This document shows, in pieces, positions 19,236 through 27,345 of a stretch of 33,719 bases of DNA; position 1 is the first letter of the stretch, and every line of letters begins with the position of its first letter. Source of the DNA: Deltaproteobacteria bacterium. Its GTDB lineage: Bacteria > Desulfobacterota > Deferrimicrobia > Deferrimicrobiales > Deferrimicrobiaceae. The notes under the pieces were generated by a model. It had not been told where the DNA came from. It saw only the letters and a program-made list of their open reading frames with translations, and did not search any database. Position numbers and translations under genes: made by a program. The DNA lies in contig JACRMU010000075.1 of assembly GCA_016219515.1 (NCBI GenBank), positions 1 to 33,719 of the forward strand. Direction: 5' to 3'.

Positions 19236-19786
19236 GTCCTGGCTCTCCACGACATGTCCAACGGCGGACCATCTTCATCAACCCCCGTTTCCAGGGAGGG
19301 GCGGCGCTCTGTTTCGCCGCGGTGGTCCTCGTCGCGGCGGCGCTGTTCGTCTGGTTCTTTTATCGCCATGCCAAGGGAGCGCTCCGCGTGGCTTCCCTGC
19401 AGGGGCATTACCATTTTCTGTCTCCCTATGAAATCGTCGGCGGGTCCCTGGTGGAGCGCCTTGCCGCGCTGACCGCCGGCGGACTGGCGGCAAGCATTCT
19501 CGTCTTCCTGCTCCTTCTCCGGAGGATCCGCCAAGGGGTCGACCGCCTGATGGTCGCGTTCCGCCGGTCGGCGGAGGGAGACCTGTCGACGCCCACGCAG
19601 GCGCCGGGCCTGTTGGATCTTACGGATTTGGGGAGAAAGATCGATGCTTCCCGTTCCCGGACCCTTTCCCTGATCCGCGAAGCCCGGGATGAGGCGGAAT
19701 TTCTCCGGAAGGAGCCGCTTCCGGAGGAAGAGTTCGCCCGCCGTTGGAACGCCCTGAAGCGGACCCTTCACAGGATCGCCCCGTGA
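19232..19786 (+). CDS. Two-TM HAMP-like membrane protein A (cassette 1), no output domain
   Basis: RRTIFINPRFQGGAALCFAAVVLVAAALFVWFFY...TM2...RRIRQGVDRLMVAFRRSAEGDLSTPTQAPGLLDL; ATG overlaps the ancestral cytochrome stop (ATGA). Confidence 0.75.
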   Translation: MSPGSPRHVQRRTIFINPRFQGGAALCFAAVVLVAAALFVWFFYRHAKGALRVASLQGHYHFLSPYEIVGGSLVERLAALTAGGLAASILVFLLLLRRIRQGVDRLMVAFRRSAEGDLSTPTQAPGLLDLTDLGRKIDASRSRTLSLIREARDEAEFLRKEPLPEEEFARRWNALKRTLHRIAP

Positions 19787-20340
19787 GCGCCCGATCGTCC
19801 GGAGAGAGGACGAAAATGACGGCCCGAGGGTACATCGGACGGTTCGCGGCGCTGCTGCTCCTCGTTTTCTCCCTGGGAGGGGGTTCCCTGTTCCTCGCCT
19901 TCCACATCATTTTCACGCAGCCGCTTCCGGCCACGTATGCGGGGGTGTATTTCGCGCTGCGCAACCTGTCCGCGTTCCTGGTGCCCATGCTGGTCTTCTC
20001 CATGCTGGCCTATGTCCTGCTGGTGAGCGTGGCGGTCGCGGTCCTCTGCGGCTTCACGTTCCACAAGATCGCGGGGCCGCTCTATCGCATGGAGAGGGCG
20101 CTGGAGAACTACGAGTCCGGGGATTCCGTCCGGGCGGTGTTTCTCCGGGAGGGAGACCAGCTGGTCGCGCTCGCGGAGGCGTACAACGGCTTTGTGGCCC
20201 GCCTTCGGGATGACCGCCGGGGGTGCCTGGAGGCGATGGAGCATGCGGAGCGGCTCTGCCTCCTCGACGCCACCACCTGCCGCGGGGAAATGGGAGACGC
20301 CCTTTCCCGTCTGTCCACCCTGCTTTCCCGGTACCGTTGA
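19783..20340 (+). CDS. Two-TM HAMP-like membrane protein B (cassette 1), no output domain
   Basis: FAALLLLVFSLGGGSLFLAFHII...LVFSMLAYVLLVSVAVAVLCGFTFHKIAGPLYRMERALENYESGD; GTGA overlap with gene A. Confidence 0.75.
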   Translation: MSARSSGERTKMTARGYIGRFAALLLLVFSLGGGSLFLAFHIIFTQPLPATYAGVYFALRNLSAFLVPMLVFSMLAYVLLVSVAVAVLCGFTFHKIAGPLYRMERALENYESGDSVRAVFLREGDQLVALAEAYNGFVARLRDDRRGCLEAMEHAERLCLLDATTCRGEMGDALSRLSTLLSRYR

Positions 20341-22316
20341 TGGAAAACGGCTCCTTTTTCCAGCGCGCGAAACGGTTCCTGTTCGGCGCACCCCGGGACC
20401 TGTTCGATCCGAAGATCTTCCACAAGGTTTCCCTGGTCGCGTTTTTCGCGCTCGTGGGGCTGGGGGCGGACGGGATCTCCTCCTCCTGCTACGGCCCGGA
20501 GGAGGCGTTCCTCGCCCTCGGGAGCCACACGGTGCTGGCGATCTTCGTCGCCCTCGCCACGGTGGTCACGGTCTTCATCATCTCCGGAAGCTATGCGCAG
20601 ATCATCGAGGCGTTCCCTTCGGGGGGGGGCGGGTACATCGTCGCCTCCAAGCTCCTCGGGGAAAGGGCGGGCGTCGTATCCGGCTCGGCGCTGGTCATCG
20701 ACTACGTGCTGACCATCACCATCTCCATCGCATCGGGCGCGGACGCCCTGTTCAGCTTCCTCCCGCTGAACTGGCAGGCGCACAAGTTCGCCTTCATCGC
20801 CTTGATCCTCGTTCTTCTCATCTGGCTCAACCTGCGCGGCGTGAAGGAGTCCGTGGCGGCGCTGACCCCCATCTTCATGGCGTTCATGCTCAGCCACGTC
20901 CCGCTCGTGCTCTACGCCGTCCTGCGCCACGCGCCCGAGCTGCCCGCGGTGGGCGCCCGCGTGTCCATGGAATTCTCCACCACGGCGAAGCAGCTCGGCT
21001 GGGTGGGGTTGGGGGCTCTCCTCATGCGCGCCTACTCGATGGGCGCCGGGACGTACACCGGGATCGAGGCGGTCAGCAACTCCATGCCGACCCTCCGCGA
21101 GCCCCGCGTCCACACGGGGAAGAAGGCGATGCTCTACATGGCGCTTTCCCTCTCCTTCATCGCCGGGGGGATCATCCTCGGGTACGTGCTGAACGGGGTG
21201 ATGCCCACCCAGGGGAAAACGCTCAACGCCGTCCTGTTCGAGAACCTGATGGGAAGCATCTGGCCGGGGCACACGGGCGTCGTGATCGTCGCTTTCGTCC
21301 TCGCATCGGAGGCGGCGCTCCTGTTCGTCGCCGCGCAGACGGGGTTCATCGACGGCCCGCAGGTGCTCTCGAGCATGGCGGTCGACTCCTACGTCCCCCA
21401 CCGGTTCGCGCATCTCTCCGAGCGCCTGGTACGGAAGTACGGCGTCTACTTCATGAGCGTGATGGCGTTCGTGATGCTCTTCATCACGGGCGGGTCGGTC
21501 CGGTACCTCGTCGTCATGTACTCGATCAACGTCTTCCTCACGTTCAGTCTCTCCCAGTTCGGGATGTGCATCCACTGGTGGAAGGACCGCGAAAAGGAGA
21601 AGGCGTGGAGGATCAAGTTCGCCATGAACGGCGTCGGTTTCCTCCTGACCGCCTCGATCCTCTGTTTCACGGTATGGGTCAAGTTCCCGGAGGGAGGGTG
21701 GATCACCCTGCTCATCACGGGGACGTTCATCGGCATGTGCTTCCTGGTCCGCCGCCATTACCGGAAAGCGCAGCACGCCCTGCGGCGGCTCGACGAGCTG
21801 CTGCTTCAGCTTCCGCCGGTGACGGTATCCTCCGTGCAGGAGCCGATGCTGCGCCGCGTCGCCCCCACGGCGGCCATCATGGTGTCCGGGTACAACGGGC
21901 TCGGGATGCACGTCTTCTTCTCCGTCATCCGGTCGTTTCCGGGGACCTTCCGGAACTTCGTGTTCCTCTCCGCGGGCGTCGTCGACAGCACCATCTTCAA
22001 GGGCGCGGAGGAGGTGGTGAACCTGGGCACGGACCTGAAGAAGCAGCTCCAGAACTACGAAGAGTTCGTCAAGGGGCACGGGTATTACGCGGAAGCGCGC
22101 AGCGAGGTGGGAACGGACGTCATCGAGACCATCGGCCACCTGGCTGCGGGCGCCGCAAAGGATTTCCCCAACATCGTCTTCTTCTCGGGCCAATTGGTCT
22201 TCCAGGAGGAGAGCGTGGTAACCCGCCTGCTCCACAACCAGACCGCGTTCCTCGCCCAGAAAAAGCTGGTCTTCGCAGGGCTTCCGATGATCATCCTGCC
22301 CGTCCGGGCGCTTTGA
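20340..22316 (+). CDS. APC superfamily permease with C-terminal soluble domain
   Basis: VGLGADGISSSCYGPEEAFLALG, multiple TM segments, SYAQIIEAFPSGGGGYIVASKLLGERAGVVSGSALVIDYVLTI; ATG overlaps the preceding stop. Confidence 0.88.
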   Translation: MENGSFFQRAKRFLFGAPRDLFDPKIFHKVSLVAFFALVGLGADGISSSCYGPEEAFLALGSHTVLAIFVALATVVTVFIISGSYAQIIEAFPSGGGGYIVASKLLGERAGVVSGSALVIDYVLTITISIASGADALFSFLPLNWQAHKFAFIALILVLLIWLNLRGVKESVAALTPIFMAFMLSHVPLVLYAVLRHAPELPAVGARVSMEFSTTAKQLGWVGLGALLMRAYSMGAGTYTGIEAVSNSMPTLREPRVHTGKKAMLYMALSLSFIAGGIILGYVLNGVMPTQGKTLNAVLFENLMGSIWPGHTGVVIVAFVLASEAALLFVAAQTGFIDGPQVLSSMAVDSYVPHRFAHLSERLVRKYGVYFMSVMAFVMLFITGGSVRYLVVMYSINVFLTFSLSQFGMCIHWWKDREKEKAWRIKFAMNGVGFLLTASILCFTVWVKFPEGGWITLLITGTFIGMCFLVRRHYRKAQHALRRLDELLLQLPPVTVSSVQEPMLRRVAPTAAIMVSGYNGLGMHVFFSVIRSFPGTFRNFVFLSAGVVDSTIFKGAEEVVNLGTDLKKQLQNYEEFVKGHGYYAEARSEVGTDVIETIGHLAAGAAKDFPNIVFFSGQLVFQEESVVTRLLHNQTAFLAQKKLVFAGLPMIILPVRAL

Positions 22317-22387
22317 AGAATGCGGGTTTTCCGCCGGAATATGTGATATAACGTCGTGGAAATTGCGGGCCGTTGAGAGAGGAGCCG

Positions 22388-22909
22388 TTGACGGCGCAGG
22401 CATCCAGGCAGACCCTTTGGAAGTCTTTTTTCCTCGTTTCGGCGGTATTGCTTTCCTGCCTGGTCCTGGCAACGCAATTCGACCCGCGCGTCAACCCGCA
22501 TTCCCTCTTCGGGAAGCCCGACCAATGCCGGAAGTGCCACGTCTATTACCGCGGAAATATCGAGCCGGCCCGTTTTCTTCCGGAATGTTCCGAGTACTGC
22601 CTTGGATGCCACACGGACCAGTCGCTGGACCGCACCCATCCGATCCGGATGCGTCCGCGGGACAAGTACTGGAAAATGAAGATCCCCGCGGAATTTCGCC
22701 TCGACGACGACGGGAGACTCATGTGCCTGACCTGCCACAAGGCGCACGGACCGTTCCTCGCGACGGTGAAGGCACACCCGTCGCAGAAACCGGAGCCCAT
22801 GACTCCTCCCTCGGGAGTTTCCGACTATTACAGGACGTATTACCTGCGGACGTCGGATCCCGTGAAGGGGTTCGCCGCGTTGTGCGACGGGTGCCATAAG
22901 AAGCTATGA
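22388..22909 (+). CDS. Tetraheme CxxCH cytochrome c, N-terminal membrane anchor/signal (cassette 2)
   Basis: Four CxxCH: CRKCH, CLGCH, CLTCH, CDGCH; hydrophobic N-terminus; TTG start with upstream agaggag. Confidence 0.85.
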   Translation: MTAQASRQTLWKSFFLVSAVLLSCLVLATQFDPRVNPHSLFGKPDQCRKCHVYYRGNIEPARFLPECSEYCLGCHTDQSLDRTHPIRMRPRDKYWKMKIPAEFRLDDDGRLMCLTCHKAHGPFLATVKAHPSQKPEPMTPPSGVSDYYRTYYLRTSDPVKGFAALCDGCHKKL

Positions 22910-23454
22910 TCGCCTACCCGAGAAGTCGCCGGAAGATCGTCTTCATCAGCCCCAGAGTCCAGGGGGGTACGGCGCTGTTCTTTTCCGCGATCGTCGTCGC
23001 GGGGGCCGCACTGTTCTCGTGGCTGGTCTACGACCACATCCGGCTGGCTCTCTGGGACTCCACCTACCGGGGGCATTTCCTGATCCGGACGCCGTACCAA
23101 ATTGTGGACGATATCGTCATTTCCCATCTCGCCGCGCTGTTCGTTGGCGTCCTGGCGATGAGTTTCCTCGCATTTTTCCTGCTGATGCGCAGGATCCGGG
23201 CGGGGATCCGGAGGGTGGCCGAGGTGCTGGCGATGTCGGCGGAAGGGGATCTTTCCACGCCGACGAACGCTCCGGGGCTGAAGGAGATCCAATCCTTCGG
23301 GGAGCAGCTGGATGCCGCCCGTTCCCACACGCTCTCCGGGATACGGGAGATACGGGAAGACCTTGCGTTCCTGCGGTCCGGCTCGGCGTCCCCGGAGGAG
23401 TGCCGGTCCCGGTGGGAAGACCTGAAGGGGAAGATCGGGAGGGTGGCGCCGTGA
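22906..23454 (+). CDS. Two-TM HAMP-like membrane protein A (cassette 2)
   Basis: Paralogue of 19232-19786: RRKIVFISPRVQGGTALFFSAIVVAG...RRIRAGIRRVAEVLAMSAEGDLSTPTNAPGLKEI; ATGA overlap. Confidence 0.8.
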   Translation: MIAYPRSRRKIVFISPRVQGGTALFFSAIVVAGAALFSWLVYDHIRLALWDSTYRGHFLIRTPYQIVDDIVISHLAALFVGVLAMSFLAFFLLMRRIRAGIRRVAEVLAMSAEGDLSTPTNAPGLKEIQSFGEQLDAARSHTLSGIREIREDLAFLRSGSASPEECRSRWEDLKGKIGRVAP

Positions 23455-24008
23455 CGAACCGCCTTGCGGCCGCGAAAATGCCCGTCGCGGAGCGGGGGTT
23501 CCAGCTCCGGTTCCTCCTCCTGCTTTCGTGCATCTTCGCCTTCGGGGCGCTTCTCCTGTTCGCCTTCATGTTCCTCTTTTTCTCCCGGCCGCTCCAGGGG
23601 GATTACTCCAGCGTGTTTTTCGCCCTGCGCCATCTGACCGGGTTCGCCCTGCCGATGGTCTCTTTTTCCGCTCTGGTGTACGTCCTTCTCGTCTGCGGGG
23701 CCATGGCGGTGCTGTGCATCTATACGCTCCACAAGGTGGCGGGGCCGCTCTATCGGATGAGCCGGACGATCGAGAGCTACATCGCGGGGGAATTCCTGAG
23801 GCAGGTCGCATTCCGCGAGGGGGACCAGGCCGCGCTGCTGGCGACGTTGTTCAACCGGTTTCTCGAACGCCTGCGGGAAGACCGCCGGAAGCTGGAGGAA
23901 ATCGTGGAGCGGGCGGAGCAGGCCGGCCGGAAGGATCCGGCCGCATTGCAAGCAGCGATGGAAACGGCGGTCGATGAACTGGATCTCGCCCTTTCCCGGT
24001 ATCGCTGA
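23451..24008 (+). CDS. Two-TM HAMP-like membrane protein B (cassette 2)
   Basis: Paralogue of 19783-20340: YTLHKVAGPLYRMSRTIESYIAGEFLRQVAFREGDQAALLATLFNRFLERLREDRR; GTGA overlap. Confidence 0.8.
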   Translation: MTNRLAAAKMPVAERGFQLRFLLLLSCIFAFGALLLFAFMFLFFSRPLQGDYSSVFFALRHLTGFALPMVSFSALVYVLLVCGAMAVLCIYTLHKVAGPLYRMSRTIESYIAGEFLRQVAFREGDQAALLATLFNRFLERLREDRRKLEEIVERAEQAGRKDPAALQAAMETAVDELDLALSRYR

Positions 24009-24100
24009 TCCGCCGGTTGACCTGCCGAGCGGAATTCTGCGAAGATAGCAGGGAATCCACGAATTGTCGGGAATTCGATTTCCACAGAGGAGGGGAGAAG

Positions 24101-24505
24101 ATGGCGTTCATTCGGAAAGCGGGATGGTTTATGGCGTTGGCCCTGGTGATGGCGGGGTGGATGGGCGTGCTCGGATCGTTCCGGGGGGTGGCGGTGGCGG
24201 GAGTGATCGCCTCCCACGGCACGGGGGCGGGCGAACTCCGGGCGGCGGAAATCGCCAAGGTCCAGGCGTTCCTCGAGCGTAAGATCGTCCTTCAGAAACT
24301 GACGGATTACGGAGTTTCCCCGGAAGAGGCGACGGCGAAGCTCAAGTCGATGAGCGACAGCGACCTGCACCGGCTCGCCTCGCTGACCGACAGGGTGGCG
24401 GCCGGCGCCGACGACGGCTTGGGCCTCCTCATCGGCCTGGCCATCCTGATCATCCTCATCATTGTCATCATGAAGCTCATGAACAAGGAAATCGTCGTCC
24501 GTTAA
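24101..24505 (+). CDS. PA2779-like small membrane protein, copy 1
   Basis: N-terminal hydrophobic segment, KVQAFLERKIVLQKLTDYGVSPEEATAKLKSMSDSDLHRLASL, C-terminal TM ending LMNKEIVVR; adjacent to a PA2778-like peptidase. Confidence 0.82.
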   Translation: MAFIRKAGWFMALALVMAGWMGVLGSFRGVAVAGVIASHGTGAGELRAAEIAKVQAFLERKIVLQKLTDYGVSPEEATAKLKSMSDSDLHRLASLTDRVAAGADDGLGLLIGLAILIILIIVIMKLMNKEIVVR

Positions 24506-24526
24506 CGGACGGGGAAGAATGTTTCC

Positions 24527-24564
24527 GGCGCCGCCCCCCTTCCGGGCGGCGCCTTTCTTTTTTT
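24527..24564 (+). terminator. Rho-independent terminator between the PA2779-like copies
   Basis: ggcgccgccc...gggcggcgcc followed by tttcttttttt. Confidence 0.87.
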
Positions 24565-24655
24565 CGCGCGAATTCCTCAAGCGGCAACGTTTTCCTTGCA
24601 AAAGATGTCTAATAACAGACGGGTGGCGGGGAGCGTGAAAAACTTGGAAAACAGC

Positions 24656-24678
24656 GCCATTACCTGAACGATAATGGC
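24656..24678. promoter_or_regulatory. Possible operator: 7-bp inverted repeat gccatta-N9-taatggc
   Basis: gccatta (24656-24662) and taatggc (24672-24678) just upstream of the second PA2779-like start. Confidence 0.3.
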
Positions 24679-24694
24679 ATCGGGAGGAATCGAG

Positions 24695-25093
24695 ATGGAA
24701 TCGATGCGCGGGACCGCGTGGTTTTTCGCGTTGGCGTTGTCGATGGCTGTGTGGATGGGCCTTCTGGGCTCATTCCGGGGAGTGGCCGAGGCGGGCATGG
24801 TTGCCTCCCATGGCGCCGGCGACCCGGGGGCGGCGGACGCCGCCAAGGTACAGACGTTCCTGGAGCGCAAGGTCGTCCTGCAGAAGCTGGTGGATTTCGG
24901 GGTTTCCCCGGAAGAGGCGACGGCGAAGCTCAAGTCGATGAGTGACAGCGACCTGCACCGGCTCGCCTCGCTGGCCGACCGCGCGGCTGCGGGGGCGGAC
25001 AGCGGCGCGGATGTCGCGATCACCCTCGCCGTGCTGATCATCCTGATCCTGGTGATCCTGATGCTCATGAACAAGCGAGTCGTTGTCCGTTGA
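24695..25093 (+). CDS. PA2779-like small membrane protein, copy 2
   Basis: KVQTFLERKVVLQKLVDFGVSPEEATAKLKSMSDSDLHRLASLADRAAAGA and C-terminal TM ending LMNKRVVVR; gggagg RBS upstream of 24695. Confidence 0.82.
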   Translation: MESMRGTAWFFALALSMAVWMGLLGSFRGVAEAGMVASHGAGDPGAADAAKVQTFLERKVVLQKLVDFGVSPEEATAKLKSMSDSDLHRLASLADRAAAGADSGADVAITLAVLIILILVILMLMNKRVVVR

Positions 25094-25656
25094 AAAAAAG
25101 GTTCCGGTTTCCCGGCGCCGTCCTGCTCCTGGGCAGCGCCTTGTTTCTCCTGGGGGGATGCGCCGGCGCCGGTCCGGTCAACGGGCGGGAGGCGGGCGCC
25201 CGTTCGGCGGCCGTCATACCGGGCGTTCCCTTCCTCCCGCAGGAGGAGGACACCTGCGGCCCTTCCTCCCTCGCGATGAACCTCCGTTTCCTGGGGAGCG
25301 ACGCCCTGACGGCGGACCTCGTGAGGGAAACCCGGACGGAAGGGTTGAAAGGTACGCTGATCACCGACCTGGCGGCCGCGGCGAGGCGCCGGGGGTTTGC
25401 CGCGGAGGTCATCGATCTGGACCTTCTGCGCCTGCGGGAACGGATTTCCGCGGGAGCTCCCGTGATCCTTCTCGTCGATCTGGGCGCCTGGGTATGGAGC
25501 CGTCCCCACTACCTGTTGGCGTATGGCTGGACCTCGGAAGGGATCGTCGCGCATTCCGGGCGCGAGCAGGGGAAGGTCATCCCGTTTTCCGAGCTGGACG
25601 CGCAGTGGGCCAAAATGGGGCGGCTGACGCTCATCGTCCGCCGGGGGGACCGGTGA
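25090..25656 (+). CDS. PA2778-like C39-type cysteine peptidase lipoprotein
   Basis: Lipobox-like LFLLGGCAG; VPFLPQEEDTCGPSSLAMNLRFLG (Cys), RPHYLLAYGWTSEGIVAHSG (His/Asp region). Confidence 0.85.
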   Translation: MKKRFRFPGAVLLLGSALFLLGGCAGAGPVNGREAGARSAAVIPGVPFLPQEEDTCGPSSLAMNLRFLGSDALTADLVRETRTEGLKGTLITDLAAAARRRGFAAEVIDLDLLRLRERISAGAPVILLVDLGAWVWSRPHYLLAYGWTSEGIVAHSGREQGKVIPFSELDAQWAKMGRLTLIVRRGDR

Positions 25657-25664
25657 CCCCCCGC

Positions 25665-26363
25665 ATGCTAAAAACGGGGACGTGCCTAAAAAGATTTCAC
25701 CGCCCGGCAGGGGTACTTGCATCGCTTGTGATCCTCCTGCTGGCCGTGGGGTGTTCCCGCGTGCCGAAGATCATCGTCCTCGAGGATCCGCTGACACCCG
25801 CAGAGCACGTGGAATTGGGCGTCGCCTATGAGCGGAAAGGGGAGCTCGACCTGGCGCAGCGGGAATACGAAATGGCCCTCCGCAAGGACAGGAAGTTTTT
25901 CCAGGCCCGCGTCAATCTCGGCAACGTTTCCCTGGCGAAAAAGGAATATGAAAAGGCCCGCGCCGAGTACCTCCTGGCGCTGGAGGCCCGGCCGGGGGAC
26001 GCGGAGGCGACCAACAACCTCGCCTGGTGCGCCATCCTCTCCGGAGAGGGGATCGACGACGCGATGGCGCGGATGGACGCCGTGGTTTCCGGACCCGCCG
26101 GCCGCAGGCCCGCGTTCCTGGACACGGCGGGGGTTCTCCGGATGCGGGCGAACCGGCCTGAATCTGCGGCGGATGCGTTCGCCGAGGCGGAAAAAATGTG
26201 CCGGGAGGCTATTGCGGCCGCGGGAAGCGGCGCACAGGGCGGCGCGGGCGATCCGGGCCCCGTCGCCTGTCCGGAAGAGGTCCGCCGGGAAATCGAGGAG
26301 CATCGCGTAGAATTGCGGAAGCGATTCCCATCCCCTTCTTTGCCGCCCGCTTTGATAAAATAA
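25665..26363 (+). CDS. TPR-repeat lipoprotein
   Basis: Lipobox LLLAVGCSR; TPR units HVELGVAYERKGELDLAQREYEMALRKD and ARVNLGNVSLAKKEYEKARAEYLLALEARPGDAEATNNLAW. Confidence 0.85.
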   Translation: MLKTGTCLKRFHRPAGVLASLVILLLAVGCSRVPKIIVLEDPLTPAEHVELGVAYERKGELDLAQREYEMALRKDRKFFQARVNLGNVSLAKKEYEKARAEYLLALEARPGDAEATNNLAWCAILSGEGIDDAMARMDAVVSGPAGRRPAFLDTAGVLRMRANRPESAADAFAEAEKMCREAIAAAGSGAQGGAGDPGPVACPEEVRREIEEHRVELRKRFPSPSLPPALIK

Positions 26364-26367
26364 TCCG

Positions 26368-27333
26368 ATGCTTCACGATCCTTTCGGCCGCCGGGTCGAT
26401 TATCTGCGCCTTTCCATCACCGACCGGTGCAATCTCCGGTGCGTCTACTGCATGCCTCCCGAAGGGATCCCGTTGAAGCCCGTCGAGGAAATTCTCACGT
26501 ACAGCGAGTTCCTGCGCTGCGTCCTCGTGGCGGTATCCCTGGGTGTCCGAAAGATCCGTGTCACGGGGGGAGAGCCTCTCATCCGCAGGGGCGTGGTGGA
26601 ATTCGTCCGCCGCCTTGCCGCCGTTCCCGGGGTCTCGGATCTTTGCATGACCACCAACGGGATCGGGCTCGCCGAGGCCGCCGTTCCGCTCCGGCAGGCG
26701 GGGCTTCGCCGGGTCAACATCAGCCTCGATACCATCCGCCGCGACCGGTACGCCGAGATCACGCGCCGCGACCGTCTCTCCGACGTCTTCTCCGGGATCG
26801 ACGCCGCGGTTTCCGCGGACCTTCTCCCCGTGAAGATCAACGTCGTCCTCCTTCATGGGCTGCTTCCCGGGGAGGTCGACGATTTCGTGGGGATGGCGAG
26901 GGAAACGCCGGTCGAGGTCCGCTTCATCGAGAGAATGCCGGTGGGCTGCCTCCCGTCGGAAGGGTACGTTTCCGCGGACCGGATCCGCGATCGCATCCTC
27001 TCCCTTCCCGGCGTCCGCCCCGCGGCCGGCGGGATGCCGTCCGCCGCGGTGACGTACGAAGTTCCCGGTTTCGCCGGCACGCTCGGGATCATCTCGCCCA
27101 TCTCGCGGAAATTCTGCTCCGATTGCAACCGTCTGCGGGTTTCGGCCGACGGGAGGCTCCGGAGCTGCCTGTTCGCGAAAGAGACGCTGGACCTTCGGAC
27201 TGCGCTGCGGGAAGGGAAGGACGACCGGGATGTGAAGGCCCTCTTCCTGCGGGCCGTCGCGGCCAAGCCCGAAGGACACGATCTCTGCGGCGGGTCGTTC
27301 ACCGCCGAGCCGATGTCCCGCATCGGCGGCTGA
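26368..27333 (+). CDS. moaA: GTP 3',8-cyclase MoaA (molybdenum cofactor biosynthesis)
   Basis: DRCNLRCVYCMPPEG radical SAM motif, TGGEPLIRRG, FCSDCNRLRVSADGRLRSCL, C-terminal GG. Confidence 0.95.
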   Translation: MLHDPFGRRVDYLRLSITDRCNLRCVYCMPPEGIPLKPVEEILTYSEFLRCVLVAVSLGVRKIRVTGGEPLIRRGVVEFVRRLAAVPGVSDLCMTTNGIGLAEAAVPLRQAGLRRVNISLDTIRRDRYAEITRRDRLSDVFSGIDAAVSADLLPVKINVVLLHGLLPGEVDDFVGMARETPVEVRFIERMPVGCLPSEGYVSADRIRDRILSLPGVRPAAGGMPSAAVTYEVPGFAGTLGIISPISRKFCSDCNRLRVSADGRLRSCLFAKETLDLRTALREGKDDRDVKALFLRAVAAKPEGHDLCGGSFTAEPMSRIGG

Positions 27334-27345
27334 AAGGGCATCCGC

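Noticed and set aside
18629-19786. 385-aa ORF as an ordinary single cytochrome-membrane protein
   Set aside because: Comparison with the intact cassette 2 shows two genes joined by a frame-shifting duplication, so the fusion is reported as an anomaly rather than a normal gene.
20109-22472. 787-aa minus-strand and 719-aa plus-strand alternative ORFs over the permease
   Set aside because: The 20340-22316 frame has clear TM segments and APC-like motifs; the others are His/Arg/Asp-rich shadows.
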